A stretch of DNA of 32,781 bases from Azolla pinnata (taxonomy: Eukaryota; Streptophyta; Polypodiopsida; Salviniales; Salviniaceae). Below the pieces are notes generated by a model. It saw only the letters and a program-made list of their open reading frames with translations, did no database searches and had not been told where the DNA came from. A program made the translations under genes and the position numbers. Where the stretch lies: contig JBBBWG010027612.1 in the NCBI GenBank assembly GCA_037176905.1, positions 1-32,781 of the forward strand, written 5' to 3'. Positions within the stretch are counted from its first letter, which is position 1. Every line of letters begins with the position of its first letter. Below, piece by piece: positions 1-9,734 of this stretch.

Positions 1-840
1 TAGGGTTAGGATTAGAACTTAGGGTTAGGGTTACGAGTAGAACTTAGGGTTAGGATTCTAGGGTTAGGGTTAGGGTTTTAGGGTTAGGATTAGGATTAGA
101 ACTTAGGGTTAGGGTAAGGATTAGAACTTAGGGTTAGGGTTTTAGGGTTAGGGTTAGGATTAGAACTTAGGGTTAGGGTTACGAGTAGAACTTAGGGTTA
201 GGATTCTAGGGTTAGGGTTAGGGTTAGGGTTTTAGGGTTAGGATTAGGACTAGAACTTAGGGTTAGGATAAGGATTAGAACTTAGGGTTAGGGTTAGGAT
301 TAGAACTTAGAATTAGGGTTTTAGGGGTAGGGTTAGGGTTAGGATTAGTTAAGATTCTAGGGTTAGGGTTAGGGTTTTAGGGTTAGGATTAGGATTAGAA
401 CTTAGGGTTAGGGTTTTAGGGTTAGGGTTAGGATTAGAACTTAGGGTTAGGGTTTTAAGGGTAGGGTTAGGGCTAGGATTAGAACTTAGGGTTAGGATTC
501 TAGGCTTAGGGTTAGGGTTTTAGGGTTAGGACTAGGATTAGAACTTAGGGTTAGGGTAAGGATTAGAACTTAGGGTTAGGGTAAGGATTAGAACTTAGGG
601 TTAGGGTTTTAGGGTTAGGGTTAGGATTAGAACTTAGGGTTAGGGTTAGGGTTTTAGGGTTAGGACTAGGATTAGAACTTAGGGTTAGGGTAAGGATTAG
701 AACTTAGGGTTAGGGTAAGGATTAGAACTTATGGTTAGGGTAAGGATTAGAACTTGGGGTTAGGGTTTTAGGGTTAGGGTTAGGGTTAGAGTTACGGGAC
801 AGGGCACGAGCGAGGGTTATAGAACTACCGATGTCACTGA
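1..840 (+). repeat. Degenerate telomere-like array, G-rich on + strand
   Basis: The stretch is built from TTAGGG and TTTTAGGG units broken up by a recurring spacer of the form GGATTAGAACTT or ACGAGTAGAACTT. The units are mixed rather than uniform TTTAGGG, so this is subtelomeric or interstitial DNA and not a clean telomere. The G-rich strand runs 5' to 3' into the window. A true left-hand chromosome end would show the C-rich strand here, so the array does not cap a chromosome at position 1. No gene is seen in it; open frames are simple products of the repeat. Confidence 0.9.
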
Positions 841-1410
841 CTACGGCCAAGCCAATGGCTGGGGCTTAGGGCTAGGGTTAGGGTTAGGGTTAGGGTTAGA
901 GTTAGGGTTAAGACTCAAGAGGGTGAGGCTCGACCTAAGCCCAGCAACGAGGGTTACGAGGGCTAAGCTAGAGCTAGGTTCAAGATTAGGGTTAGGGTTC
1001 AAGGATTGATAGATCCAAGGGCCAGAGCTAGGGTTAGGGTTAGGGTTAGGGTTAGGGTTAAGACTCAAGAGGGTGAGGCGCGGTCTAAGCCCAGCAACTA
1101 GGGTTACGAGGACTAAGCTAGAGCTGGGTTCAAGATCAGGGTTAGGGTTCAATGATTGATAGATCCAAGGGCCCAGAGCTAGGGTTAGGGTTAGGATTAG
1201 GGTTCAAGGGCGGATGGGTAGGTTCCAAAGGCCCAGAGCTAGGATTAGGGTTAGGGTTCAAGGACTGCTTGATAGGTCCAAGGGCTAGGATTAGAGTTAG
1301 GGTTAGGGGACTGATAGGTTCTAGAAGCCCAGCCCTAACCCTAACGATGCCGCTAAACAAGCTAAATAGGCTAAACCCTAAACCTTGAACCCTAAACCCT
1401 AAACCCTGCT
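841..1410 (+). repeat. Telomere-like higher-order repeat, 150-bp period
   Basis: Telomere-like units alternate here with unique-looking spacer. The spacer beginning AAGACTCAAGAGGGTGAGG occurs at about 910 and again at about 1060, a period of 150 bp. The two copies share the segment ending in the CCAAGGGCCAGAGC type of motif, and further partial copies of that motif lie at about 1165 and 1222. At 1330-1405 the orientation switches to CCCTAA/CCCTAAA, so the inner edge is an inverted junction. Long open frames on both strands are consequences of the repeat and are not called as genes. Confidence 0.8.
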
Positions 1411-1925
1411 CTGCTTTGTTCTAATCCTGTTTTGTTCCGTTCGTCTCTTGAATTGTGCTCCGCATCACAACATTCCGGGCTTCTTTCCCACGATCTTTGA
1501 CCCTCTTCAGTTGTGATCTCCATAGTGTAGTTCGATTTTACTAACGACGAATCGTAAGAAAAGAACAATCCTGGCTTTCCAGCAGTGGTGTCGAGAACAA
1601 TATATCGGCTGGTGCCGATCCCGCCAGGTTTCTCGCTGTGCAGTTTCGACCGGTTCAAAACGCAAAACGATTCGCAAGAATCCGCTGCCACCGAGATAGT
1701 TGAGCGAATCATTGATATGCTCCCAGAGTCGGGAGGCGGAAACAGAAGAAGAGGAATTTTACTTAATGTTTTTTTCTTCTCTCCGTCTGTCTGGCTTCTC
1801 CCCAGATCGGATCAGAGCAGAGAATTACTAAAAAACGCTAACAAAATTATAAATTGCATTTTGATGTCTGCTAAAACTAGAAATTACAAATTAACGCCTG
1901 GTCTTAAAAAACCAACGCGCGATTA
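1411..1925. other. Non-repetitive DNA beside the telomere-like array, no recognised gene
   Basis: This is mixed-composition sequence without obvious repeats. A minus-strand open frame of 106 codons (1712 down to 1392) has protein-like composition and runs out inside the telomere-like repeat. A shorter plus-strand frame overlaps it. Neither resembles a family I know. It could be the remnant of a gene cut by the telomere-like junction, or plain upstream DNA. Confidence 0.3.
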
Positions 1926-2250
1926 ATTGATTAGCACCAGATCATTTAATTATGAGCTCAATTAACATCAAATCAAGGAATTGATTAACGCTCAATCAAT
2001 CAATTTTACACCAAATTATCACGTTAATCAATTATTCAGATCTTAAAATCACTAACTTTTGTTAATCGAATATATTAATGGAGTCGATTAGGATCAATAA
2101 GTGGAAAGCGATTAGGAATAAAATCAATTTAACGTCATACTAACAAAATTAATTGGATGTTAATTTTTTAGTGGAAGATAAGCGTAGGCGTGAATTTGTA
2201 ATTTTCTTTTGTTAGGGTTTTTTTTGGGTATTCTCCCCAAATTATAAACA
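1926..2250 (+). repeat. AT-rich dispersed repeat, copy 1
   Basis: AT-rich sequence with many ATTAATTGATTA-type words. The part from about 2050 to 2240 is recognisably similar to 23865-24085. Both carry, in the same order and orientation, ACTAACTTTTGTTAAT, GATTAGGATC, AGTGG(A/G)AAG, ACTAACAAAATT, a GTTAATTTT segment and GGAAGATA. It is probably a decayed non-autonomous transposon. No terminal inverted repeats or target duplication could be fixed by eye. Confidence 0.6.
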
Positions 2251-2510
2251 TAAAATTTACTGAGCTCCAGAAACATCTGGCTTAAGCTGCTTATCATCAT
2301 CGCGATCACTAATAACAGCAATGAGAATACCACTAATAAATATAATAATGCAACTAATAGGCGATAACCGCAGCTTTCACGTGCTCATTAAAAACAGAAA
2401 GATAAAAATTATTGAGCTCCTGAGACGTCTGGTTTAAGCTGTTTATCATCATCACGATCACTAATACAACAACAACAACAATACTACTATATCGATAATA
2501 AAATCCGGCA
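2251..2510 (+). repeat. Two-copy direct repeat, ~152-bp spacing
   Basis: A segment of about 60 bp beginning TGAGCTCC, followed by a TCTGG(C/T)TTAAGCTG stretch and a TTATCATCATC(G/A)CGATCACTAATA stretch, occurs at 2261 and again at 2413. The copies differ at a handful of positions. The second copy is followed by a short ACAACA run. It is upstream of the PR-10-like gene and has no coding potential that I recognise. Confidence 0.75.
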
Positions 2511-2677
2511 TCGGTGTGTTGTGGGTCTAAAAGAGAACAGGAAAGGTTCTGGAAGACATGCGCCTCCACTCGCGGCATCTTTTACTCTGGGGACAGAGTC
2601 CAGAGTCTCCAGACAAATATTCTTCAATCAAGCGGGCGCGCGCGAATGGGAGGAATCGAACCCTGCGATCGATCGTG

Positions 2678-2685
2678 TATAAATA
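2678..2685 (+). promoter_or_regulatory. Probable TATA box of the PR-10-like gene
   Basis: TATAAATA lies 165 bp before the start codon at 2843, which would give a 5' UTR of about 130 bp. Just downstream the two arms GCAGGC and GCCTGC around a short A-rich loop could form a small hairpin. The position suits a core promoter; transcription start data would settle it. Confidence 0.6.
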
Positions 2686-2842
2686 CGCAGGCAAAAAACG
2701 CCTGCAGAGAAGCCAGACGTATCAGATCGATCGACCAAAGCAGATACAAGCAAATCGAGCTTTCATACATACATATATATATATACACAGATCAGGCGAC
2801 TTACAGATATATATACAAAGCTCGATCAGTCTGTATAATACG

Positions 2843-4092
2843 ATGGCTACGACGGGTGTTTACCAGAACAAGCTCGATCTGAACGTGTCCGCGAGGCGCA
2901 TGTGGAAGGCCGCGTTCGAGGACATGCAGTCGGTGCTCCCGCGGGCGGTCCCAGATGCCGTCGATCGCATCGAGTACTCGGGGACCAAGAACGAGGTCGG
3001 CTCCGTCTGCACCATCCACTTCCACAGGAGTAAGTGTCGTTGCCCTCGGCGCCCAGAATCGTCTTCTGTCTTTGCTTTGCAGAGTGTCAGTTTAGCAGCA
3101 GTATTCGATCTTCTGTCTTTGCTTTGCAGAGTGTCAGTCTGGCAGCGGTATCCGATCTCTGTCTCGCTTTGCAAGTGTGTCAGTAGTTTAGCAGTATCCG
3201 ATCTCCTGTCTTGCTTTGCAGAGAGGGCCATTCTAGCAGTATCATCCGTCTCAGTTTAGCCTGTCTGTTCTGTTCTGTCTGTCGTTTCGCAGTATCATCG
3301 ATCTCCGCCTCGAGAGAGTCATTAGCAGTGTCGCTCTTGATCTGTCCCTGCCTTTTTTTTTTTTAAGGGTCTATTGGTAGTATCATCGGTCTCAGTCAGT
3401 CGGTTTAGTCAGTCAGACATCTGCAGTATCATCGATCTCTGCCTCGAGAGATTCATTAGTAGTATCGTCAGTCTTAATCTGTCTCTCTGCCTTTCAAGGT
3501 CATTAGCAGCAGTATTATCCGTCTTAGTCAGTAAGTCAGTTAGTCAGTCTCGATCTTTGCCTTTAAAGAGTCATTAGCAGTATCGTCTTGTATCGATCTG
3601 TCTACGTTGCAGACAGTCGTTCAGTTGTTGAGCATCATCAGCACCGATCTCAGCTTGTCTTTATCAGAAGAATGCTAGTCCAATCTAATCTAATCTAATC
3701 TAATCTACTCTAATCTAATCTAATCTATCGATCGATCGATCTTCCTGTTCCTGCAATTTGCAGGTTACGCCGAGAAGACCTGCAAGGAGAGCAAAGCGAA
3801 GCAGCTGGTGATGCTGACGAGGGAGAAGGTACTCGAAGTCGATCCGCGTGCGCTCACGCTCAAGCTCGACATCATCGAGGGCGGCCTCGTCGGGACTCTG
3901 GTGAAGCGCTACCGAGGAACGTTCTGGATTCAAGAGACGGGGCCAACAACGAGCACAATCCACTTCACGTTCGAGTACGAGGCCCTGTCAGAGCAGCACA
4001 AGCCCTATGTCCCCGTCGCCCTCGACAACATCGTCCCCAGGAGCTTCCTCACCATCCAAGCTTTCCTGCTTTCCCACCCCGATTGCGTATAA
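2843..4092 (+). CDS. Bet v 1 / PR-10 / major-latex-like protein
   Basis: Exons 2843-3029 and 3764-4092 join to give 171 residues. The donor is CACAGGA|GTAAGT and the acceptor TTTGCAG|GTTAC. The intron falls after one base of codon 63, next to the conserved intron site near codon 62 of PR-10 genes, and this supports the family call. The start MATTGVYQNKL, the strands around EVGSVCTIHF (51-60) and the long C-terminal helix ending at SHPDCV suit the helix-grip fold, which binds hydrophobic ligands in the cytosol. The usual glycine-rich P-loop is degenerate here (SGTKNEVGS, about 46-54), so it is nearer the divergent latex-like or lower-plant members than classical PR-10 allergens. At 171 residues it is slightly longer than the usual 150-160. 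The coding exons are GC-rich at third positions, unlike the AT-rich flanks. The exact ligand is unknown. Confidence 0.85.
3050..3745 (+). repeat. Tandem repeats filling the PR-10-like intron
   Basis: Three repeat layers make up most of the intron. First, four copies at about 47-bp spacing of a unit holding TTTGCTTTGCAGAGTGTCAG or variants (near 3071, 3118, 3163 and 3210). Second, a 134-bp repeat beginning GCAGTATCATCGATCTC at 3289 and 3423. Third, a TAATC run near 3675-3727 followed by a GATC run. Each 47-bp unit has a pyrimidine-rich stretch ending in CAG or CAA, so most of them resemble a 3' splice site. Confidence 0.8.
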
Positions 4093-4114
4093 CAGAACAT
4101 TGCTCTTCTGTAAT

Positions 4115-4310
4115 CTGGGATATATATATATATACAGACCTTTTGTAATCTGGGATACAGACCTTCTGTAATCTGGGATACAGACCTTCTTACCAGACTC
4201 TGGATCGAAATAAAACCCCGGGATACAGACCTTCTTACCAGACTCTGGGATCGAAATAAAACCCCGGGATTATAGACCTTTCTTACCAGACTCTGGATCG
4301 AAATAAAAAC
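4115..4310 (+). terminator. 3' flank with three tandem AATAAA polyadenylation signals
   Basis: A unit of 46-47 bp containing CTTACCAGACTCTGG, then TCGAAATAAAA, is repeated three times. It places the canonical polyadenylation hexamer AATAAA at 4209, 4255 and 4302. A shorter CTGTAATCTGGGATA motif is repeated before it, from about 4108. The first signal lies about 117 bp after the stop codon, a normal plant 3' UTR distance. This is a sequence-based call; the site actually used is not known. Confidence 0.65.
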
Positions 4311-5228
4311 GCTAAAAAGCTTTCTCTGCTCCTCCTGAGGTGCGTCTGCTTCTTGTTTGCACCCACTCCGATCTCCGGTAAAAACCGTCTCCTTGCACTC
4401 TTTCGTGGCCTTTCAAGATCTCGGCATTTCGCATATTGACTACAAATATATATATAGCCCTCCGAATTTCCAAATACGTTCGGAACCTTTGCTTTGATAG
4501 ACTTTGTGATCCATCTTTTGCTTAAGATCCATCTTTTGCTTCCACTTAGACAGCCTTCGATCGGTCTCTAGAAATCTCTTTCAATTCGTCGATTCTCCCA
4601 AACACCCACGGATCAATTCACAATGATTCGATTTCCTTCCCCTTTCTGCAAAGTGAAATCTCAATAGCAATCTACCATGTCGTGTAGATAAGGGTTCTTT
4701 TTCCTTTTTTCCATCTCCCCCAATTCAGCATCAATTTCGGACCGCGGGTATTTGAATCGAAGCGTGATTTGCATAGAAAGCAAGTCTGAACAATGTCACT
4801 GCGCAATGCGCTTGCGTTATATCCCAGCATCATCTTCTTACTTAAAAAGATGATCGACGAAGGAGTACCACTTGGGAATGAGCTAGTCATATGTCTGTCG
4901 ATCAAACACTCGGAAAAACCTTTAGAAGAAACAAATCTCGACACGCAGACTCGTGTCCTCCTAAATCTTCTACTCGATCGGAATTTCATTTCCAGTCATC
5001 GATCGCCATAAGTGGTTTACCCAAGTAATTTGAGTAAACGATGTTTGGAGACTAAAGTTTCCAGGCTTCCAGATATGCCATAATACCCTGTGAACATGGT
5101 CTTTCATTACACACAAAAAAGAGCAATGTCTCGAAAAGTGAAGCGAGAACCTGATTCATTTCTTTGGCACAGCAGGAAAAAAATGAACAGGAGTAACCTC
5201 GCAGAAGAGCGAATGTGTATATAAATGA
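4311..5228. other. Intergenic spacer between convergent genes
   Basis: This separates the 3' ends of the PR-10-like gene (+) and the cyclophilin gene (-). Two overlapping open frames of 72 and 105 codons at 4672-5011 have no recognisable domain. The part next to 5229 must include the 3' UTR of the cyclophilin gene, but no clear polyadenylation hexamer stands out on the minus strand. Confidence 0.5.
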
Positions 5229-8200
5229 CTATGGTAGCACGCCAGCATCGGCTACGACGACTTTCTTCTTCGGTTTGTCTCCACGATCAGTCTCCTGCGA
5301 CTCTATCTTGCGCACGACATCCATGCCTTCCACCACTTGTCCGAAGACAACATGCCGGTTATCGAGCCACGAGGTCTATTATTACCATCAAAGAAAGATG
5401 TCAAGACTTCTACGAAACGTGCTTGCGATATTAAAGAAGACGACGTAAGATAACAAAAACTGAGATAACGATTCATTGCTACTGTTTCCTAAGTGTGACC
5501 AACCCATTTGTGTTTTGAGCATAAAAAGAGGTAGCTAGTTTACCTTGACTGTGCAAATGAAAAATTGGCTTCCATTAGTGTTTTTGCCAGCATTTGCCAT
5601 GCTCAATATACCGGGTCCAGTGTGAGCCACTGTAAAAGAAAAATGAGTTGAAAACTGATAATGGGCTATACAAGTACAGAATTTTTGAAAAGAGGGTTCA
5701 GCACACACATTTGAAGTTTTCGTCCTCAAACTTTTGACCATAGATACTATAACCGCCAGTTCCCTGCAAATACAAACAGCATCAATACACTATCAGGGCC
5801 TTCCTTATGCGCTTTGATATCCTAGAGAATGCTTTGGATGAATTTTTACCGTGTCACTTAGGTTGTCCTTTATTATAACTTAAAAGAAAACAGATTTTAC
5901 TATGCGACACCACTCACCGTAATCTTTTGGGGGTAGGTGAACCAACCACTACTATGAAAAACTCACGACCTATCAAGAGAGAAACAAACTCCCTGTATTT
6001 GCAACTTAAACACGATGAATATGGGCAAAATCTCGTTGAAACTTGACAATTGGGCATAAATCCCATGTTCTTTTTTCGTTCTTTTCTCAGCAATACATAT
6101 ATTACTAGTGGGAAACCTCAACTCAAAGTAGAAAAACACACAAAGAATGTGGAGAACATTATAAGTCTTCAAATGCACTCAAGAGTAAACATGAAATGCC
6201 CGTATCAGGATTTCAGAAAATTGGGGACGAAGGAGATTACATTTCAAAGAGGACTAACTCAATAACAGTGGCCTGCCCAAATTTGACACAAAAATAGTCC
6301 AGAATACGCAGAATAACAGTGGCCTCCTTCATATCCTTAGATATCCATTGCAATCAATATTTTCCATGAGACAAGGCCAAAACTTACAATCTGATTTCTT
6401 CCAAAGATGCCCTACAATCTCTCAGTGGCTACGAGAGGGGAGGAAAGGAGATGACATATACAGAGTCGGTACCAATGATAATTTACCATTGTTCAAAACA
6501 AAGAAAAAGGACTACACATGTCATATGACGGTATCAAATTCAGTCAACAATCCTATTTAGGCTGCTTGGCAAGACGACACGTTACTGAGAATAAAGGTAA
6601 TCTAGGGAAGTTTGTGATGAAAGAAACCCGATATTAGCATATAACCCAGTTTCAGCCATTGTATAATAACACTTTTTCCAAGAACAAAAATCAAGGGTTC
6701 AGTACTTACATCACCCCGCTGAAAATCACCTCCTTGAATCATAAAGTCTTTTATAACTCGATGAAACGTTGAACCTTTGTAACCAAATCCTTTATCTCCT
6801 GAGATTCCCAACCAAAAAAAATTGTGTTATTTTTACCATAGGTGTCCTCTGTCACCAAGTAAAGTATTATATGTTCTCTTGGTGTTATGATAAATTACAG
6901 TGGCTATCCTTGCAGTTAAGCTGCATTTAGGTTCTTTAACACTTTGCCATGAGAAAGCAAAAGACTCTTCTCTGTATTATCATCAGCAACATTTATATAT
7001 ACTTTCCATTGAAAAGAAAATTCCCACTCATTTCCATACCTAGACAAAGCGATCGGAAGTTCTCAGCTGTTTTTGGCACTACTTCACCAAACAAGCCAAC
7101 AACAATCTTTCCTGCTGGCTCCCCTCCAATCTCTATGTCAAGGTAACATTTTGTTGTAACTTTTGCTTGAGTCTCCGGTTCCTGTAATCGAACACATGCT
7201 AACAGTATATAAATGGAAAGGAAAAAACATGCCTGTTCATAATAACAAGCATAGACAGAAAAAAACTCAGTTTGCTGACAAATTTTAGTTCTCATATATT
7301 CTGATAACCGGAAAACTATTTCCCCATCTGTGAAGTACAGGTGGTTCCAAATTCTAAAACAAGTCAGGTGCAGGAACCATCACTGTGTCACTTGTTTTTG
7401 CTATCCAGGCTGAGATAAACAGGTGCACAGACACAAAGACATAATGAGCACTTATTATGACATATACAGTTGATCGTTCTCAATATATCTATCTATCTAT
7501 CTATATGTATGTATATATACATATATATAGTTAATTTATTTATTTTCTATCGCAAAATCTAACAAATAGCAGTGGCCATGTCCAGGTTGACATTTGAAGA
7601 TAATCTTTACCATTTCATTAAAAACATTTTACAAAATCAGTACATGCATCCAAATGAATAGCAATTGAAACGATTTTGTACGTATCATGAGGCTACATTA
7701 GAAGAACGCGCACCTTACACACAAAATTGCATTATTCTATCGATGTGCAACGGATAAACATGTTCCATACCAAGAATTTGAATCACAATTACCTGTGCCA
7801 TGGATCGTACACTTGTCCATTGGTGCTTTCTTGAAGGACTATTGACAGGTAAGCCCCTTTGGTGTAGAAAACGACATGTTGAGAAGGAATTCAAAATTAA
7901 CTGTGGATTTTTCTTGTCTACATTCATCCTGTGAAAGCAAGAGCTTAAGGGCTTTGGAGCAGCTAGATTTGTATACAACCTTGATGCTAAATTTCCCTGT
8001 AAATAATTGCAAGAAACATTAAAAGTAAGAAACTGTGTATAAAAACAATCTTTTGAAGTGAAACCGTAAACATGCATCCATTCATATGCCCCAGACAGGC
8101 CTATGGAAAGATATGTAGGTGAAGATGCAGAATTTCTATAGCTTGAAAAACATTGCATGTATGTTATCTGGCACACACAAGAAAAAAAGCATTTATAATT

Positions 8201-8923
8201 CACATACAACGAACAAGATACATATACAGAAATTATATCTGATTCGAGCATAAGCCTGATATAAGCTGCATTGAAAAATTAAGTTCAGGTCAACTGTGAA
8301 ATATCACATGGACAATATGCACAAGAACCATATATTCAAATAAATATACATACAAACGTTAGCACCTAACCATGATATATGTTACTGCATTGTCTGCGTC
8401 ATAAGATCATAAGCACAAACTATAAAGACACATACATACACACAAACGATCATAAATTATGGTTATCACATTGAGAAGCTTAGATTTAGGTAACATGATT
8501 GCATAATACAATAGTACACACGGATCATATGTGCAAATACCAACATGCAACTGTGCTTACATGCATATAATCACGCATATGCCATTACATCCTTCAATTC
8601 AGCAATGGCAACCATACGTAGAAATACAAGCAATGGAACCATGCATACATGCACGCATATGCCATCACACGCGTGCATACATACACACGTATGCCATTAC
8701 ATGCATGCATACATAGACACACGCATGTGACTACATTCGGAAGTGTATATTTGGGTTACGTGATACCAATGGCAAGACGCACATAAAACCCGCATGCGTG
8801 AACAAGTATGCCAACACTCGCGCATAACAAAACGTTTTTTTTCGCTTTCTCTTTCTCTGAAGCTGCGTGAGGGAGAGGGAGAGAGATCACAGGACTTACC
8901 AAGGCAATGCTATGGCGTGCCAT
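5229..8923 (-). CDS. Peptidyl-prolyl cis-trans isomerase, organelle-type cyclophilin
   Basis: Seven exons on the minus strand: 8923-8900, 7996-7793, 7181-7040, 6798-6710, 5763-5709, 5629-5544 and 5375-5229. All are GT-AG and all phases close, giving 248 residues. The first 83 residues start [18 protein letters not shown], are rich in R, S and N, and look like a plastid or mitochondrial targeting peptide. The cyclophilin domain begins at [13 protein letters not shown] (84). Catalytic and ligand residues are present: R137 in FHRVI, F142-M143-Q145 in [10 protein letters not shown]194-F195 in SQFF, W203 in SWLD and H208 in RHVVFG. The insertion loop of cytosolic plant cyclophilins is absent, as in CYP20-2 and CYP20-3. 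The tail [24 protein letters not shown] is closer to the CYP20-2 type, though the two cannot be separated safely by eye. It should speed proline isomerisation in protein folding inside the organelle. Confidence 0.93.
7484..7540. repeat. TATC/TATA microsatellite in cyclophilin intron 2
   Basis: A short run of TATC units passes into TATG and TATA units. It lies inside the 611-bp intron between exons 2 and 3 of the cyclophilin gene. It is a simple sequence repeat with no other signal. Confidence 0.8.
8530..8735. repeat. Imperfect repeat of ATGCCAT/GCATACATA words in cyclophilin intron 1
   Basis: Phrases such as CATATGCCATTACAT, GCATATGCCATCACA and CGTATGCCATTACATGC recur at irregular spacing, mixed with GCATACATACACAC. 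The region is alternating purine-pyrimidine over long stretches. It lies in intron 1 (7997-8899), so the short plus-strand open frames here are not genes. Confidence 0.65.
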
Positions 8924-9021
8924 GGCTCTCTTTCTCTTGGGGGAGGACGAACGAACGGATTCTCTGCAGCAATGGGCGATGGCGAGCGGGAGAGGAAAGA
9001 GTGTGGGTGAAAGAGGGCAAA

Positions 9022-9117
9022 TTAGGGTTTAAATGCAAAGGTCGAGGGACAACGGGAGAATTAGGGTTTAAGGCAATGGGAGAATTAGGGTTTAAGAAAT
9101 TGAGGTTTTTAGGGTTT
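9022..9117 (-). promoter_or_regulatory. Four telo-box motifs upstream of the cyclophilin gene
   Basis: AAACCCTAA on the minus strand (TTAGGGTTT on +) occurs at 9022-9030, 9061-9069, 9085-9093 and 9109-9117. These are 100-195 bp before the start codon at 8923. Telo-boxes are an established plant promoter element, often near the transcription start of genes expressed in dividing tissue. Two of them sit in a repeated GGGAGAATTAGGGTTTAAG context, so part of the cluster arose by duplication. Confidence 0.7.
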
Positions 9118-9119
9118 GC

Positions 9120-9722
9120 AAAAGATTTATCTTGATTCCAAGCATTTTGAGCGAGTTCAAGATCATTGTGAAAGATTTTAACAGATCCGAGCATTCTGAG
9201 CACGTTCGAATAGATTGTTCAACATTTTCGATTAGTCCGAGTTCATTGTAAAAAATTTTAGCAGATTTGGGTATTTCTTCGCCGGTTTGAGCAGATTGTG
9301 AAGATTGAACAAATCCCAAAGCATTTTGAGCTAGTTCGAGTAGATTGTGAAAGATTTAACAAACCCAGGCGTTCTCCACCAATTTGAGTAGATCATGAAA
9401 GATTTATTAGATCTAGGCATTCTAAGCTGCTTTGAGTAGATTGTGAAAGATTTAGTAGATGCAAGCATTCAGAGCTGGTCCGAGTAGATTGTGAAAGATT
9501 TTTATCAAATCCAAGCATTCTGAGCCAATTCGAGCAGATTGTGAAAGATTTTTATCAAATCCAAGCATTATGAGTTGGTTCGAGTAGATTGTGAAAGATA
9601 TTTATTAAATCTAGGCATTCTGAGCTGGTTCGAGTAAATCCAAGCATTTTGAGCCGATTCGAGTAGATAGTGAAAGATTTGTCAGATCCATGCATTCTTA
9701 GCCAGTTTGAGTAGCTTATCCA
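9120..9722 (+). repeat. About 50-bp tandem array upstream of the cyclophilin gene
   Basis: About eleven diverged copies of a unit whose landmarks are GATTGTGAAAGATTT, CCAAGCATTCTGAG and GGTTCGAGTA. The spacing between successive ATTGTGAAAG words at 9440, 9488, 9538 and 9588 is 48-50 bp. Copies become more divergent towards the gene. The minus-strand open frames across it are repeat products with no known domain. It may extend the promoter region or be an unrelated minisatellite. Confidence 0.85.
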
Positions 9723-9734
9723 ATTGGCATTTTT

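Noticed and set aside
841-1388. Open frames with Pro-Asn or Gly-Leu repeats on both strands
   Set aside because: They are direct translations of telomere-like units.
2640-2700. Perfect B-box-like GGTTCGATTCC on the minus strand near 2661-2651
   Set aside because: The T-stem pairs only partly and there is no A box or anticodon arm upstream on that strand. The region is occupied by the PR-10-like promoter, so no tRNA is called.
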